The notes: generated from the sequence alone by a model not told the origin. Positions 1 through 8,899 are shown, numbered from the stretch's first letter. The stretch is 64,000 nt of DNA from Mycobacteriaceae bacterium (GCA_028726465.1 JAQYQB010000014.1:124001-188000), one strand, 5' to 3'. Made by a program: numbers and translations.

Positions 1-1487
1 ACCACATCGGCGCTATCCCGTGGCTGCTGAAGCTGCGCCCGGATATCCCGATCGTCGCCTCCCGCTTCACCATCGCGCTGATCGCGGCCAAGTGCAAGGA
101 GCACCGCCAAAAGCCGAAGTTCGTCGAGGTCAACGAGAAGTCGGACGTTTCCTACGGCCCGTTCCGCGCGCGTTTCTGGGCCGTCAACCACTCCGTGCCG
201 GATGCCCTGGGCATCATGCTGGGCACCCCGGCCGGCAACATCATCCACACCGGCGACATCAAGATGGACCAGACCCCGCTGGACGGTCGCCCGACCGACC
301 TGCCGGCCCTGTCCCGCTACGGCGACGAGGGCGTGGACCTGATGCTGTGCGACTCCACGAACGCCAACGTCCCGGGCGTTTCCGCCTCGGAGGGTGACAT
401 CCCGGCCACCTTCAAGCGCCTGGTGGCCAACGCCCGTCAGCGCGTCATCATCGCCTCCTTCGCGTCCAACGTCTACCGCGTGCAGGCGGCTATCGATGCC
501 GCCGTGGCCGCCGGCCGCAAGGTCGCCTTCAATGGCCGCTCCATGATGCGCAACATGGAGATCGCGGAGAAGATGGGCTTTTTGAAGGTCCCGCGCGGCA
601 CTATCGTGCCGATTGACGAGGCCGCCAAGATGGCCCCGCACAAGACGGTCCTGATCACCACCGGTACCCAGGGCGAGCCGATGGCCGCGCTGTCGCGCAT
701 GGCCCGCCGCGAGCACCGCCAGATCACCGTCCGCGACGGCGATCTCATCGTCTTTTCCTCCTCGCTCATTCCGGGCAACGAGGAAGCCGTCTTCGGCGTC
801 ATTAACATGCTGTCGCAGATTGGCGCCGAGGTTGTAACCAACAAGGAGGCCAAGGTGCACGCCTCTGGCCACGGTTACGGCGGCGAGCTGCTCTTCCTCT
901 ACAATGCCGCGCGCCCGAAGAACGCCATGCCGGTCCACGGCGAGTGGCGCCACCTGCGCGCCAACAAGGAGCTGGCGATTTCGACCGGTGTCGACCGCGA
1001 CCGCGTCGTGCTGGCGCAGAACGGCGTTGTCGTCGACCTGCACAACGGCCGTGCTCAGGTCGTGGGCCAGATCCAGGTCGGCAACCTCTACGTCGACGGC
1101 GTGAACATGGGTGAGGTCGACGCGGACACGCTGGCCGACCGCACCAACCTGGGCTCCGGCGGCGTGGTGTCGATTACCTGTGTTATCGACAACCGCACCT
1201 CCCGCCTGATGGAGCACCCGACGGTCGCGACCACGGGCTTCAGCGACGACGATCGCTCCGTGGTCCCGGAGGTAGCCGAGCTGGTCGAGAACACCATGAA
1301 CGACCTGGCTGCCGAGGGCGAGAACGACACCTACCGCATGGTGCAGAAGATTCGCCGCAAGGTCTCCAAGCTCATGGATTCCAAGTACAAGCGTGAGCCG
1401 GTCATCCTGCCGACCATCGTTCCCACCTCGGGCGACGGTTCGCTGATTGATGACGACGAGGTCCACAGCGCCCGCGAATCCCTGTAG
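1..1487 (+). CDS. rnj: Ribonuclease J, 5'-truncated by window edge
   Basis: This is a metallo-beta-lactamase/beta-CASP ribonuclease (RNase J family), which has 5'-3' exo- and endonuclease activity in rRNA maturation and mRNA decay. The reading frame is open from base 3, starting HIGAIPWLLKLRPDIP, so the N-terminal part with the first metal-binding motif lies outside the window. Family marks seen are the IIHTGDIKMDQTP stretch, the LMLCDSTNANVPG motif (metal-ligand Asp), the beta-CASP segment with GTQGEPMAALSRMA, the motif VHASGHGYGGEL, and MPVHGEWRHLRANKELA with the last His. The C-terminal domain is complete and ends in an acidic tail. It is followed directly by a strong hairpin terminator. 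Identity is confident; the start cannot be seen. Confidence 0.95.
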   Translation, partial: HIGAIPWLLKLRPDIPIVASRFTIALIAAKCKEHRQKPKFVEVNEKSDVSYGPFRARFWAVNHSVPDALGIMLGTPAGNIIHTGDIKMDQTPLDGRPTDLPALSRYGDEGVDLMLCDSTNANVPGVSASEGDIPATFKRLVANARQRVIIASFASNVYRVQAAIDAAVAAGRKVAFNGRSMMRNMEIAEKMGFLKVPRGTIVPIDEAAKMAPHKTVLITTGTQGEPMAALSRMARREHRQITVRDGDLIVFSSSLIPGNEEAVFGVINMLSQIGAEVVTNKEAKVHASGHGYGGELLFLYNAARPKNAMPVHGEWRHLRANKELAISTGVDRDRVVLAQNGVVVDLHNGRAQVVGQIQVGNLYVDGVNMGEVDADTLADRTNLGSGGVVSITCVIDNRTSRLMEHPTVATTGFSDDDRSVVPEVAELVENTMNDLAAEGENDTYRMVQKIRRKVSKLMDSKYKREPVILPTIVPTSGDGSLIDDDEVHSARESL

Positions 1488-1502
1488 CGCTTAAACGCCG
1501 CG

Positions 1503-1560
1503 CATGCTCCCCAGCTCCCTTCCCATGGTTGAAGGGATATGCTGGGGAGCATGTCTTTTT
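1503..1560 (+). terminator. Rho-independent terminator of rnj, overlapping the next start codon
   Basis: A perfect 13-bp inverted repeat (1503-1515 with 1541-1553) encloses a second 6-bp stem (1516-1521 with 1532-1537) and a 10-nt loop. It is followed at once by a T tract (1554-1560, TCTTTTT). The 3' arm of the stem contains the ATG at 1551 and the T tract is the first codons of the next gene. Confidence 0.75.
1538..1550 (+). promoter_or_regulatory. Leaderless -10 promoter inside the terminator stem
   Basis: TATGCT (1538-1543) fits the actinobacterial TAnnnT -10 box and lies 7 nt before ATG 1551, the spacing repeated before many genes in this window. Transcription would start at or next to the A of the start codon. 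Confidence 0.55.
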
Positions 1561-2177
1561 CCGGTACTGAAAGAAACCGACTAGCCGATCTTTTCATCGA
1601 CCTAGGCCCCGACGCCGATACCCTGTGCGAGGGCTGGACCACCCACGACATGGCCGCGCATCTCTGGCTGCGCGAGCACCGCCCCGACGCGGCCGCCGGA
1701 ATGTTCATCCCGGCGCTGAGCGGCCACCTGGACAAGGTAACCAAGCAGGTAAAAAGCCGCGACTACGTGAAACTGGTCAACGCCTGGCGTGCGGGCCCGC
1801 CGAAGTGGAGCCCGTTCTTCTTGCTGGACTCCAAGCTGAACTTCGCGGAGAACTTTATCCACCACGAGGACGTGCGCCGGGCCAACGGCCAGACCGAGCC
1901 GCGGGAATTTTCCGCGGTGGTCGACGACGAATTTTCCGCTACGCTCCAGCGCTTTGCTCCACTGATGTTGAAGAAGTCGCGGCTGCCCGTCATCCTGCAC
2001 CCGGCCGGCGGGCGCCGGATCGTGGCCGCGGACAAGCGGGGAGTGGCCGAGCGCGGCGACGCCGTGGTGGCTGTCTCCGGGCAGCCGGCCGAGCTGCTGC
2101 TGTGGGTCTACGGCCGGGACGCGGCCCAGGTGGAGATCGCAGGCGACAAGTCCGCCATCGTGAAGTCTAGTCTTTAG
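1551..2177 (+). CDS. TIGR03085-family protein (DinB/maleylpyruvate isomerase-like fold)
   Basis: The protein has 208 residues. The N terminus MSFSGTERNRLADLFIDLG, followed by LCEGWTTHDMAAHLWLREHRPDAAAG, is typical of the TIGR03085 group, which belongs to the DinB/mycothiol-dependent maleylpyruvate isomerase superfamily. The His of the first helix (AAHLW) and HHEDVRRA near residue 105 are candidate metal ligands. No substrate is known to me. ATG 1551 is preferred over ATG 1539 because family members begin at the ERxxLADL motif and because a -10 box sits 7 nt upstream. No separate Shine-Dalgarno is present at a usable distance, which fits leaderless translation. Function is inferred only from family. 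Confidence 0.8.
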   Translation: MSFSGTERNRLADLFIDLGPDADTLCEGWTTHDMAAHLWLREHRPDAAAGMFIPALSGHLDKVTKQVKSRDYVKLVNAWRAGPPKWSPFFLLDSKLNFAENFIHHEDVRRANGQTEPREFSAVVDDEFSATLQRFAPLMLKKSRLPVILHPAGGRRIVAADKRGVAERGDAVVAVSGQPAELLLWVYGRDAAQVEIAGDKSAIVKSSL

Positions 2178-2241
2178 GCTTGACCGCAACTTTTCTTCGT
2201 GAACTGTGTGTTGCGCCTGTGATTAGTGGGGTATAAGCGGC

Positions 2242-2254
2242 TAGAGTTACAGGC
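2242..2254 (+). promoter_or_regulatory. Leaderless promoter of ftsK
   Basis: TAGAGT (2242-2247) lies 7 nt before the ftsK ATG at 2255. A second AT-rich hexamer, TATAAG (2232-2237), lies further upstream. Confidence 0.55.
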
Positions 2255-5200
2255 ATGTCTGTCAAGAATGTCTCGTCTCGCCGCAGTAGTTCCCCTGGCC
2301 GCAACAAACCATCGCCGGCCAAGCGGGCGCGTCCGGCGGGCCGTGGCAAGGCGCCCGAGACTTTAGCGGTACCCAGCGCTGCCGAGAGCGAGCATCCTCG
2401 CACCGGCAGCGCTTTCCGTGCGGTCGGGCACGGGGTGGGGGCGATGTTTTCGGCCACCGCCCGCGGCGTGAGCCGGGGCCTGGCAAGCCTGAAGCCGAGC
2501 GACGAAGACTTGCTGGACGAGGGCAACCCCGGTAACGATCATAGCGACGGCGCTGCGGCGCCGGTGGAGCAGAACACTAAGCGGCCGCGCCGCGCCAAGA
2601 GAAAGAAGTCAGAGATTACGCCTGAGGACACCCCGTCGAAAAGGTCGAAATTGGAAGAAGAGATTGACGAACACGACGCGCTAGACACCGAAGAGGACGG
2701 CGCGGAGGCCGGCATATCCATCGGCAACCCGGACGCGGTTGGCCTGATCCTGCTGGGCCTGGCCGCGGTGATCGGTGCCTCCGTGTGGCTGGACATCGCC
2801 GGCCCCATCGGCGCCGGCATTGCTACCGTGGTCCACCTTGTCATCGGCGCGGGCGCCCTCGTGCTGCCCGTCGCCCTGGTTGCCCTGGCGCTGGTGCTCA
2901 TGCTGCGCATCGGCGGGCCCTCGGGCGGCATCCCGCCCCGGGTCATCCTCGGCACGACCCTCATCGTGGTCTCCATGCTGGGGCTTATCCACATCTTCGC
3001 CGGCGACCCCACTGAGTGGGCCGACCGCATGAGCGCCGGCGGCGCCGTGGGCGCTTGGACCGGCGGGCTGCTGGCCCTGGGTTTCTCGGGCTACGTAGCC
3101 GTGCCGCTGCTCTTCCTAGTCATCGTCTACGGCGCGCTGAAGGTCACCGGCATTACCGTGCGCGAGGCGTGGGATCTGCTGGTTGATACCATTTCCGGCC
3201 TGCGCGGCAAGGACGCCGCGGAGGAGGACGCCGACGACGACGCCTACAGCCAGGTCAGCGATCACATCGACGATATCGCCGCCGGCCGCAACACCGAGCG
3301 CCGTTCCACGGCCCGCCGGGCCACCGGGCGCCTACTGCCCCAGAAGCCGAAGCCGGCCCCGCAGTCGGGCCCGGGCGCTGGTTCTGCTGCCGCGGGCGCC
3401 GCTGGTGCTGCGGGCGCGGCTGGTGCCGCCGCGTCCCCGGCTTCTGCCTGGAACTCCTCGGAGGCGGAGACCACCGCCCTGAACAACCCGGGCCGGTCGG
3501 CCGGGAGCAAGTCCAGCCAGCGCGACGAGCTGGCGGATACCAACGAGATCCCGGTCGTGCGCGACGCAACCCCGGAACCGGAAGACCTGTTTAGCGCTTC
3601 CCAGGACGCCGGGGCTGCGGAGCCCACGCGCACCCTGGACGCGGGCGCGCAGTCCACGCCGCGCTCGGCTGGTGCTCAGTCGAAGTCCGATGACGCGGTC
3701 TCGGCTTCGCGGGAGGCCATGCGCCAGGCGATTATCGCCCGCTCCGGCCAAGACCCTGCTAGAGGGAAGGCCGCCGACGAGGAAGAGCCGGCGGAAGAGC
3801 CTGTCGCAGCGGCTGCTCCGGCGACCCCGGCGACGACCGAGGACGGCGACTACGACCTGCCGACGACGGATCTGCTGACCGCCGGCACTCCGGCGAAGGA
3901 GCGCACCGAGGTCAACGACCACATCATCGCGGCTATCACGGACGTCTTCGAGGAGTTCAAGGTCAACGCCCAGGTGACCGGATTCAGCCGCGGGCCGACA
4001 GTGACCCGCTACGAGATCGAGCTGGGCCCGGGCGTGAAGGTCTCGAAGGTGACCAACTTGCAGTCCAACCTGGCCTACGCGGTGGCCACCGACAACCTGC
4101 GCCTGCTGACCCCGATCCCGGGTAAGTCCGCCGTGGGCATCGAGGTCCCCAACCCGGACCGCGAGATGGTGCGCCTGCGCGAGGTGCTCGACGCCCCGGC
4201 TACCCGTGCGCAGACCGACCCGATGCTCATCGGACTGGGCAAGGACATCGAGGGCGACTTCGTCTCGGCCTCGGTCAAGAAGATGCCCCACCTGCTGGTG
4301 GCCGGTGCTACCGGTTCCGGTAAGTCGGCGTTCGTGAACTCCATGCTGGTTTCCCTGCTTACCCGCGCTACGCCGGAACAGGTGCGCCTCATCCTGGTCG
4401 ATCCGAAGATGGTCGAGCTGACCCCGTACGAGGGCATCCCGCACCTCATCACCCCGATCATCACGCAGCCGAAGAAGGCCGCGGCCGCCCTGCAGTGGCT
4501 GGTCGAGGAGATGGAGCAGCGCTACCTGGACATGAAATCCGCGCGCGTCCGCAAGATCGAGGACTTCAACGCCAAGGTGCGCTCCGGCGAGTACCAGGCC
4601 CCTGCCGGCTCCCAGCGCGACGTGCGCCCGTACCCGTACATCGTCTGCGTGGTCGACGAGCTGGCTGACCTGATGATGACGGCGCCGAAGGAAATCGAGG
4701 ACTCCATCGTGCGTATTACCCAGAAGGCCCGCGCGGCCGGCATCCACTTGGTCTTGGCTACCCAGCGCCCGTCCGTCGACGTCGTCACCGGTCTGATCAA
4801 GACCAACGTGCCATCCCGCCTGGCGTTCGCCACCTCCTCGCTGACCGACTCCCGCGTCATCCTGGACCAGGGCGGGGCGGAAAAGCTCATCGGCATGGGC
4901 GACGCCCTGTTCATCCCGCAGGGCGCCGGCAAGCCGCAGCGCCTGCAAGGCGCGTTCGTCACGGACGAGGAAGTCCAGGCCGTGGTCGATGCCGCCAAGC
5001 GGCAGGCCCAGCCGAATTACACCGAGGGTGTTACCGAGGAGAAGCAGGATAGCAAGAAGAAGGAAATCGACGACGATATCGGAAAGGATATGGACGACCT
5101 CCTGGAGGCCGTCGAGCTCGTCGTCACTTCCCAGCTGGGCTCCACGTCGATGCTGCAGCGCAAGCTGCGCATCGGCTTCGCCAAGGCCGGTCGCCTGATG

Positions 5201-5473
5201 GACCTGATGGAATCCCGCGGCGTCGTGGGGCCCTCGGAGGGTTCGAAGGCCCGCGAGGTGCTCACCAAGCCCGAGGAACTCGAGACCATGCTGTGGTACA
5301 TCAAGGGCGCCGACCCGGCCGAGGCACCCAAGGAGGTGCAAGAGGAAATGGCCCAGCAGGAAGCTGCGGGCGCCGCCGGTGAGGCGGACACCAACCCGGA
5401 TGGGGCACCTGCCGGTGGGGAAGATACCCGCACCGTACAGGCAACCTACAACCCGTCGTCGGGGGCGTTTTAG
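2255..5473 (+). CDS. ftsK: DNA translocase FtsK/SpoIIIE
   Basis: FtsK is a septum-anchored DNA pump that clears and orients the chromosome terminus at division. The 1072-residue protein has a basic, Ser/Pro-rich N-terminal tail and hydrophobic segments at about residues 157-303 (membrane anchor). A low-complexity linker with an Ala-Gly repeat lies around residues 377-395. The motor domain has Walker [13 protein letters not shown] (about 684) and Walker [13 protein letters not shown] (about 797). The C-terminal gamma winged-helix (about 945-1010, ending [12 protein letters not shown]) would read the FtsK-orienting DNA sequences. An acidic Ala/Gly-rich tail follows. Length and domain order are normal for actinobacteria. 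Transcription is probably leaderless. Confidence 0.97.
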   Translation: MSVKNVSSRRSSSPGRNKPSPAKRARPAGRGKAPETLAVPSAAESEHPRTGSAFRAVGHGVGAMFSATARGVSRGLASLKPSDEDLLDEGNPGNDHSDGAAAPVEQNTKRPRRAKRKKSEITPEDTPSKRSKLEEEIDEHDALDTEEDGAEAGISIGNPDAVGLILLGLAAVIGASVWLDIAGPIGAGIATVVHLVIGAGALVLPVALVALALVLMLRIGGPSGGIPPRVILGTTLIVVSMLGLIHIFAGDPTEWADRMSAGGAVGAWTGGLLALGFSGYVAVPLLFLVIVYGALKVTGITVREAWDLLVDTISGLRGKDAAEEDADDDAYSQVSDHIDDIAAGRNTERRSTARRATGRLLPQKPKPAPQSGPGAGSAAAGAAGAAGAAGAAASPASAWNSSEAETTALNNPGRSAGSKSSQRDELADTNEIPVVRDATPEPEDLFSASQDAGAAEPTRTLDAGAQSTPRSAGAQSKSDDAVSASREAMRQAIIARSGQDPARGKAADEEEPAEEPVAAAAPATPATTEDGDYDLPTTDLLTAGTPAKERTEVNDHIIAAITDVFEEFKVNAQVTGFSRGPTVTRYEIELGPGVKVSKVTNLQSNLAYAVATDNLRLLTPIPGKSAVGIEVPNPDREMVRLREVLDAPATRAQTDPMLIGLGKDIEGDFVSASVKKMPHLLVAGATGSGKSAFVNSMLVSLLTRATPEQVRLILVDPKMVELTPYEGIPHLITPIITQPKKAAAALQWLVEEMEQRYLDMKSARVRKIEDFNAKVRSGEYQAPAGSQRDVRPYPYIVCVVDELADLMMTAPKEIEDSIVRITQKARAAGIHLVLATQRPSVDVVTGLIKTNVPSRLAFATSSLTDSRVILDQGGAEKLIGMGDALFIPQGAGKPQRLQGAFVTDEEVQAVVDAAKRQAQPNYTEGVTEEKQDSKKKEIDDDIGKDMDDLLEAVELVVTSQLGSTSMLQRKLRIGFAKAGRLMDLMESRGVVGPSEGSKAREVLTKPEELETMLWYIKGADPAEAPKEVQEEMAQQEAAGAAGEADTNPDGAPAGGEDTRTVQATYNPSSGAF

Positions 5474-5495
5474 GGCCGCCGCGGGCGGACTCGTG

Positions 5496-5501
5496 TAGGA
5501 T
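5496..5501 (+). promoter_or_regulatory. -10 box upstream of the terC leader
   Basis: TAGGAT at 5496-5501 fits TAnnnT. A start near 5508 would place the whole riboswitch in the transcript. Confidence 0.45.
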
Positions 5502-5507
5502 TAATCG

Positions 5508-5650
5508 AGTCTTGGAGGGGAGTACCCCATTCTTCGGCGCTGATCGTCAACACGGCAGCGGCAGCACACACTGCCCGCTCCCGGTCGCGCCGGCCCGGTC
5601 ATCCGGGCGGGGGAGACCTCCGGTCCATTTTTTGCTGTAACGACCGGAGG
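5508..5650 (+). ncRNA. yybP-ykoY-type (manganese) riboswitch with Shine-Dalgarno-sequestering hairpin
   Basis: The 150-nt leader carries hallmark pieces of the yybP-ykoY (Mn2+) riboswitch class: GGGGAGTACCCC (about 5517-5528), GATCGTCAACAC (about 5542-5553), and a 3' block with GGGCGGGGGAGACCTCC. Downstream, 5617-5625 (CCTCCGGTC) is perfectly complementary to 5642-5650 (GACCGGAGG), which contains the GGAGG Shine-Dalgarno 10 nt before the terC ATG. The same CCTCC is the end of the conserved 3' block. Metal binding that holds 5617-5622 in the aptamer would therefore free the ribosome site. The gene controlled is a TerC protein, a known partner of this class. Aptamer boundaries are approximate. 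Confidence 0.85.
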
Positions 5651-5660
5651 GATAAGTGCC

Positions 5661-6776
5661 ATGAGTGTACCCGTATGGATTTGGCTGCTAACTGGCGCAG
5701 TCATTCTCGGATTTTTCGTCTTTGATTTCTACTCGCACGTGCGTACTCCGCACGAGCCCACCCTGAAAGAATCCGGTCTGTGGACCGCCTTCTATGTCGG
5801 TTTGGCACTGTTGTTCGGCGTGGTCATCTGGGTCCTGTGGGACCACGAGCACGCCGTGCAGTACTACACCGGTTACGTGACGGAGAAGGCGCTGTCGGTC
5901 GACAACCTCTTCGTCTTCGCCCTGATTATGGGCGCGTTCAAGATCCCGCGCAAATACCAGCAGAAGGTGCTGCTCATCGGCATCGTGCTGGCGCTCATCT
6001 TCCGCCTGATCTTCATCTTGCTGGGCGCCGCGGTCATCGCCGCCTGGTCGGACGTGTTCTACCTGTTCGCCATCTTCCTGCTCTACACGGCCATCAAGCT
6101 GATCGTGGATGAGGTTCGCGACGCCCCGGAGACCGACCCGAACGACATGGCGGTCATCAAGATGATCCGCAAGGCCATCCACGTCACCCCGCGTTACCAC
6201 GGCGACAAGCTCATCCACCGCGAGGAATCCGGCCCCAAGAATGGCAAGCTGGCGCTGACCCCGCTGTTCGTGGCGCTGGTGGCCATCGGCCTGATTGACA
6301 TCATGTTCGCCTTCGACTCCATCCCGGCTATCTACGGCATCACCTCGGAAGCGTTCTTGGTCTTTACCACCAATGCCTTCTCCCTGATGGGCCTGCGCCA
6401 GATGTACTTCCTGCTCGACGGCCTGCTGGACCGCCTGGTGTACCTGCCGTACGGCCTGGGCATCATCCTGGGCTTCATCGGCGTGAAGCTGCTGCTGCAT
6501 GCCCTGCACGAGAACAACCTGCCGTTCATCAACGGCGGCGACGACGTCCCGGTGCCGGAGGTCTCCACCATCTGGTCGCTGATCATCATCGTGGGGGTCC
6601 TCGTCATCACGGTGTTGGCGTCCATCTGGAAGAACAAGCGCGACGAAGCCCAAGGCGGCATCAAGGTCTCCCACAACCACTACGACTGGGACGAGGAAGG
6701 CAACAAGATCGTCCGCGACAAGCGCGGCCACCTCATCGGCAAGGCCGACGAGGTCGCCAGCTCCGAGTTGCCTTAA
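5661..6776 (+). CDS. TerC-family integral membrane protein, probable manganese exporter
   Basis: The 371-residue polytopic membrane protein has about nine hydrophobic segments. TerC hallmarks are EKALSVDNLFVFALIMG near residue 80 and DIMFAFDSIPAIYGIT near residue 215, each with conserved membrane Asp residues, plus NAFSLMGLRQMYFLL. In other bacteria TerC/Alx/MeeY proteins export or handle Mn2+, which fits the Mn2+-type riboswitch in the leader. A His/Asp/Glu-rich cytoplasmic C terminus (HNHYDWDEEGNK) follows the last helix. A strong GGAGG lies 10 nt before ATG 5661. Older annotations call such proteins tellurium resistance; I regard a metal-export role as more likely here. Confidence 0.9.
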   Translation: MSVPVWIWLLTGAVILGFFVFDFYSHVRTPHEPTLKESGLWTAFYVGLALLFGVVIWVLWDHEHAVQYYTGYVTEKALSVDNLFVFALIMGAFKIPRKYQQKVLLIGIVLALIFRLIFILLGAAVIAAWSDVFYLFAIFLLYTAIKLIVDEVRDAPETDPNDMAVIKMIRKAIHVTPRYHGDKLIHREESGPKNGKLALTPLFVALVAIGLIDIMFAFDSIPAIYGITSEAFLVFTTNAFSLMGLRQMYFLLDGLLDRLVYLPYGLGIILGFIGVKLLLHALHENNLPFINGGDDVPVPEVSTIWSLIIIVGVLVITVLASIWKNKRDEAQGGIKVSHNHYDWDEEGNKIVRDKRGHLIGKADEVASSELP

Positions 6777-6791
6777 AACCGAACTTGATGG

Positions 6792-6813
6792 GGCGGTGCG
6801 CTAACGCACCGCC
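6792..6813. terminator. Hairpin between terC and the convergent YciI gene
   Basis: A 9-bp perfect stem (6792-6800 with 6805-6813) has a 4-nt CTAA loop. It lies 15 nt after the terC stop. There is no clear T tract, so it may protect the 3' end or act as a weak bidirectional terminator. Confidence 0.45.
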
Positions 6814-6925
6814 TCACACCCGACCGTCCCGAGCGCGATCTTTTGAAAGCCAATATTTACACAGTTGATGGGGGAATTAGGTCGGGCTTTTGTCGCTGCG
6901 GCGCCGGAATAAGAGAAGGCGCAGG

Positions 6926-7213
6926 CTAGAAAATCTTGGTGACGGGGTTCCACTCGCGGAAGCTGCGGCGGGTGACCACGCCCGAGGTGTGGAACGGGTC
7001 GTCGTCCATGATCTTGATGGCGTCGGCGACCTGGGCGTCGTCGTCTAGCTGCAGGATGATGAGCGCTCCGCCGGCTGAATCCGGGTGGGGGCCGGAGCCG
7101 ACAATGAGGCCCTTCTCGTGCAGGCTGTTGATGAATTCGCGGTGGGCGGGGCGCTGCTCCGACACCAGCGGGTTGGTGGGGGCGTAGTCGTAAAAGGTGG
7201 CGAAATACTTCAT
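6926..7213 (-). CDS. YciI-like protein
   Basis: The 95-residue protein starts MKYFATFYDY, with the internal PAHREFINSLHEKGLIVGSGP and the C-terminal DDDPFHTSGVVTRRSFREW typical of the YciI/dimeric alpha-beta barrel family. The His and Asp of that fold (R-x-H near residue 24 and the DDPF motif) are present. Family members are small dimeric enzymes or accessory proteins without a settled general substrate. It is transcribed alone and convergent with terC. TAGGAT lies 6 nt before the ATG, so the transcript is probably leaderless. Confidence 0.85.
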   Translation of the reverse strand: MKYFATFYDYAPTNPLVSEQRPAHREFINSLHEKGLIVGSGPHPDSAGGALIILQLDDDAQVADAIKIMDDDPFHTSGVVTRRSFREWNPVTKIF

Positions 7214-7225
7214 GCTCTCATCCTA
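7214..7225 (-). promoter_or_regulatory. Leaderless promoter of the YciI gene
   Basis: On the minus strand TAGGAT (7220-7225) lies 6 nt before the ATG at 7213. Confidence 0.5.
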
Positions 7226-7394
7226 GTTTTTCCGCGCCCGCCCCGGCGGTTTTCTTGCGGGACTAATTCTGTCCTGGTCTATCGTGGACGAGATTTACTC
7301 CCACAACTCGCGGCGGTTTGGCGTAGCCCGCCCCGTTGATTGCCCGGTGGGACCCCGTTTGGGCCGTGGCCAATAGGAAACGATCTAAAGCAGG

Positions 7395-7407
7395 TAAGAT
7401 TGTAGGC
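7395..7407 (+). promoter_or_regulatory. Leaderless promoter of pgsA
   Basis: TAAGAT (7395-7400) lies 7 nt before the GTG at 7408. Confidence 0.55.
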
Positions 7408-8013
7408 GTGAGTCAACCAGGAACTAGGTCATCCAACCCCGGCCCAGCGCACAGCGGCGGCGGGGGCTTGAAGCGTGGCGGGGAGAAGCCCTCCAATTGG
7501 AACCTGCCCAACATCCTGACTAGCCTGCGGATCCTTTTCATTCCGGTCTTTGCCTGGCTCGTGTTGGCTGAACACCAGTGGTGGGCGTTTGCCGTCTTCG
7601 TCCTGCTGATGATTACGGACAAGCTCGACGGCGACATCGCCCGGGCTAAGGGACTCATCACGGATTTCGGCAAGATTGCCGATCCGATTGCGGACAAGGC
7701 GCTGATGACCACGGCGCTGGTCTGCCTGAATATCATCGGGGTCCTGCCGTGGTGGATCACCGTGGTCATCCTGGTGCGCGAATTTGGCATCACGATCTGG
7801 CGCATGGTCATGCTGCGACGCGGTCTGGTGGTTCCAGCCTCCAAGGGCGGCAAGCTCAAGACCGTTCTGCAGTCGCTAGCCGTAGCCATGTATCTGTGCC
7901 CGCTGCCCGACTGGATGAATATCCCGACGCTGACCGTCATGCTCCTAGCCATGGCCGTCACGGTTGTTACGGGCGTGCAGTACCTGGCGGATGCCCGGAA
8001 GCACAATGCCTAA
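7408..8013 (+). CDS. pgsA: CDP-diacylglycerol--glycerol-3-phosphate 3-phosphatidyltransferase
   Basis: PgsA makes phosphatidylglycerol phosphate from CDP-diacylglycerol and glycerol 3-phosphate, the step committed to phosphatidylglycerol and cardiolipin. The 201-residue product has the full CDP-alcohol phosphotransferase signature, with D71, D74, G75, A78, R79, G88, D92 and D96 in the DxxDGxxAR(x8)GxxxDxxxD spacing, inside a polytopic membrane protein. GTG 7408 was chosen because of the -10 box 7 nt upstream; longer forms add only a basic, unstructured leader. Its last 8 bases overlap the start of the CinA-type gene, so the two are probably co-transcribed and translationally coupled. Confidence 0.92.
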   Translation: MSQPGTRSSNPGPAHSGGGGLKRGGEKPSNWNLPNILTSLRILFIPVFAWLVLAEHQWWAFAVFVLLMITDKLDGDIARAKGLITDFGKIADPIADKALMTTALVCLNIIGVLPWWITVVILVREFGITIWRMVMLRRGLVVPASKGGKLKTVLQSLAVAMYLCPLPDWMNIPTLTVMLLAMAVTVVTGVQYLADARKHNA

Positions 8014-8521
8014 TCCTGCTGGTCCGAACCCCGCCGCCCGCGAGACGGTGACCGCGCTGAAGGAACGCGGCGAGACCGTCGCCTGGTGCGAGTCCCTGAC
8101 CGCGGGCCTGGGCGCGGCCACGCTCGCCACGGTGCCCGGGGCATCGGCGGTGCTGCGCGGGGGACTGGTCACCTACGCCACGGAGCTGAAAACCACGCTG
8201 GCCGGGGTGGACCCCGCGCTCATCGAAGAAAACACGGTTATCTCCGCTCCAGTGGCGGAGGCGATGGCCGCGGGAGCGCGGGCGCGGTGCGGCGCCGACT
8301 GGGGTCTGGCCTTGACCGGAGTGGCCGGGCCCGACCCGCAGGACGGGCACTCGGTCGGCGAGGTCTGGGCGGGTCTTGCTGCCCCGGATGGCTCCCAGCA
8401 TTCCTGGCAGGTGGGTGGTCCTGCTGGCCTTGCGGGTACCCGGGACGAGATCCGGACCGCGGCCGTGAGCCAGACGCTGACCAGAGCGGTCGAAAAGATT
8501 CGAAATTTTCCCCGCCGATAG
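8006..8521 (+). CDS. cinA: CinA C-terminal domain protein (nicotinamide-nucleotide amidohydrolase type)
   Basis: The 171-residue protein consists only of the CinA C-terminal (PncC) domain, which deamidates NMN to NaMN in pyridine nucleotide salvage. The catalytic Ser motif WCESLTAGLGAA, the YATELKTTLAGV segment, and LTGVAGPDPQDG are present. The molybdopterin-binding N-terminal domain of full-length CinA is absent, as in other corynebacteria. ATG 8006 overlaps the pgsA stop by 8 nt. The gene ends at the first base of a SigH-type promoter for clgR. Enzymatic activity is inferred from the family. Confidence 0.85.
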   Translation: MPNPAGPNPAARETVTALKERGETVAWCESLTAGLGAATLATVPGASAVLRGGLVTYATELKTTLAGVDPALIEENTVISAPVAEAMAAGARARCGADWGLALTGVAGPDPQDGHSVGEVWAGLAAPDGSQHSWQVGGPAGLAGTRDEIRTAAVSQTLTRAVEKIRNFPRR

Positions 8522-8547
8522 GGAACAAAGTACGTTGATGAGCCGTT
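8521..8547 (+). promoter_or_regulatory. SigH-type (ECF) promoter of clgR
   Basis: GGGAAC (8521-8526) and CGTT (8544-8547) are separated by exactly 17 nt, matching the corynebacterial/mycobacterial SigH consensus (GGAA near -35, GTT near -10). A start about 7 nt on lies a few bases before ATG 8558. clgR of C. glutamicum is a known SigH target. The same arrangement occurs before sigB in this window. Confidence 0.75.
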
Positions 8548-8557
8548 GGAACTAGTG

Positions 8558-8899
8558 ATGAACACTACTACCGCACTGCTGGATACCCCCACCCGCTCCC
8601 ATGCCGCGCCGTTAAACGAGCCGTTGCTGCGAGAGGCCCTGGGCTTGAGCCTGCGTGCTTTCCGCGCGGACAAGTCCGTGACTCTGCGCGAGCTCGCTGC
8701 GGTCGCCCACGTCTCCCCGGGCTATCTGTCCGAGCTCGAGCGTGGCCGCAAAGAAGTTTCCTCCGAGATGCTCGCGGCGGTTTGCGGCGCCCTCGACGTG
8801 TCGGTGGCCGATGTACTCATCGAGGCCGCCGGCTACATGGCGCTGCCATCGGTAGATGAAGAACTGGCGCAGACCGCCCCGGCTGCCTCCGAGCTTTAG
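8558..8899 (+). CDS. clgR: Transcriptional activator ClgR (XRE family)
   Basis: ClgR activates protease genes (clpP1P2, clpC) and envelope/stress genes in actinobacteria. The 113-residue protein has a single helix-turn-helix, roughly residues 45-85, with [22 protein letters not shown] followed by [22 protein letters not shown], the usual ClgR sequence. ATG 8558 lies just downstream of the SigH-type site; an in-frame TTG at 8546 would extend it by four residues but falls inside the promoter. pspA follows immediately, matching the mycobacterial clgR-pspA arrangement. Confidence 0.93.
   Translation: MNTTTALLDTPTRSHAAPLNEPLLREALGLSLRAFRADKSVTLRELAAVAHVSPGYLSELERGRKEVSSEMLAAVCGALDVSVADVLIEAAGYMALPSVDEELAQTAPAASEL

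Noticed and set aside
3332..5341. Long open frame antisense to ftsK (669 codons)
   Set aside because: Third-position GC bias of the ftsK frame opens the opposite strand; the product is His/Arg/Leu-rich without domains, and ftsK is certain.
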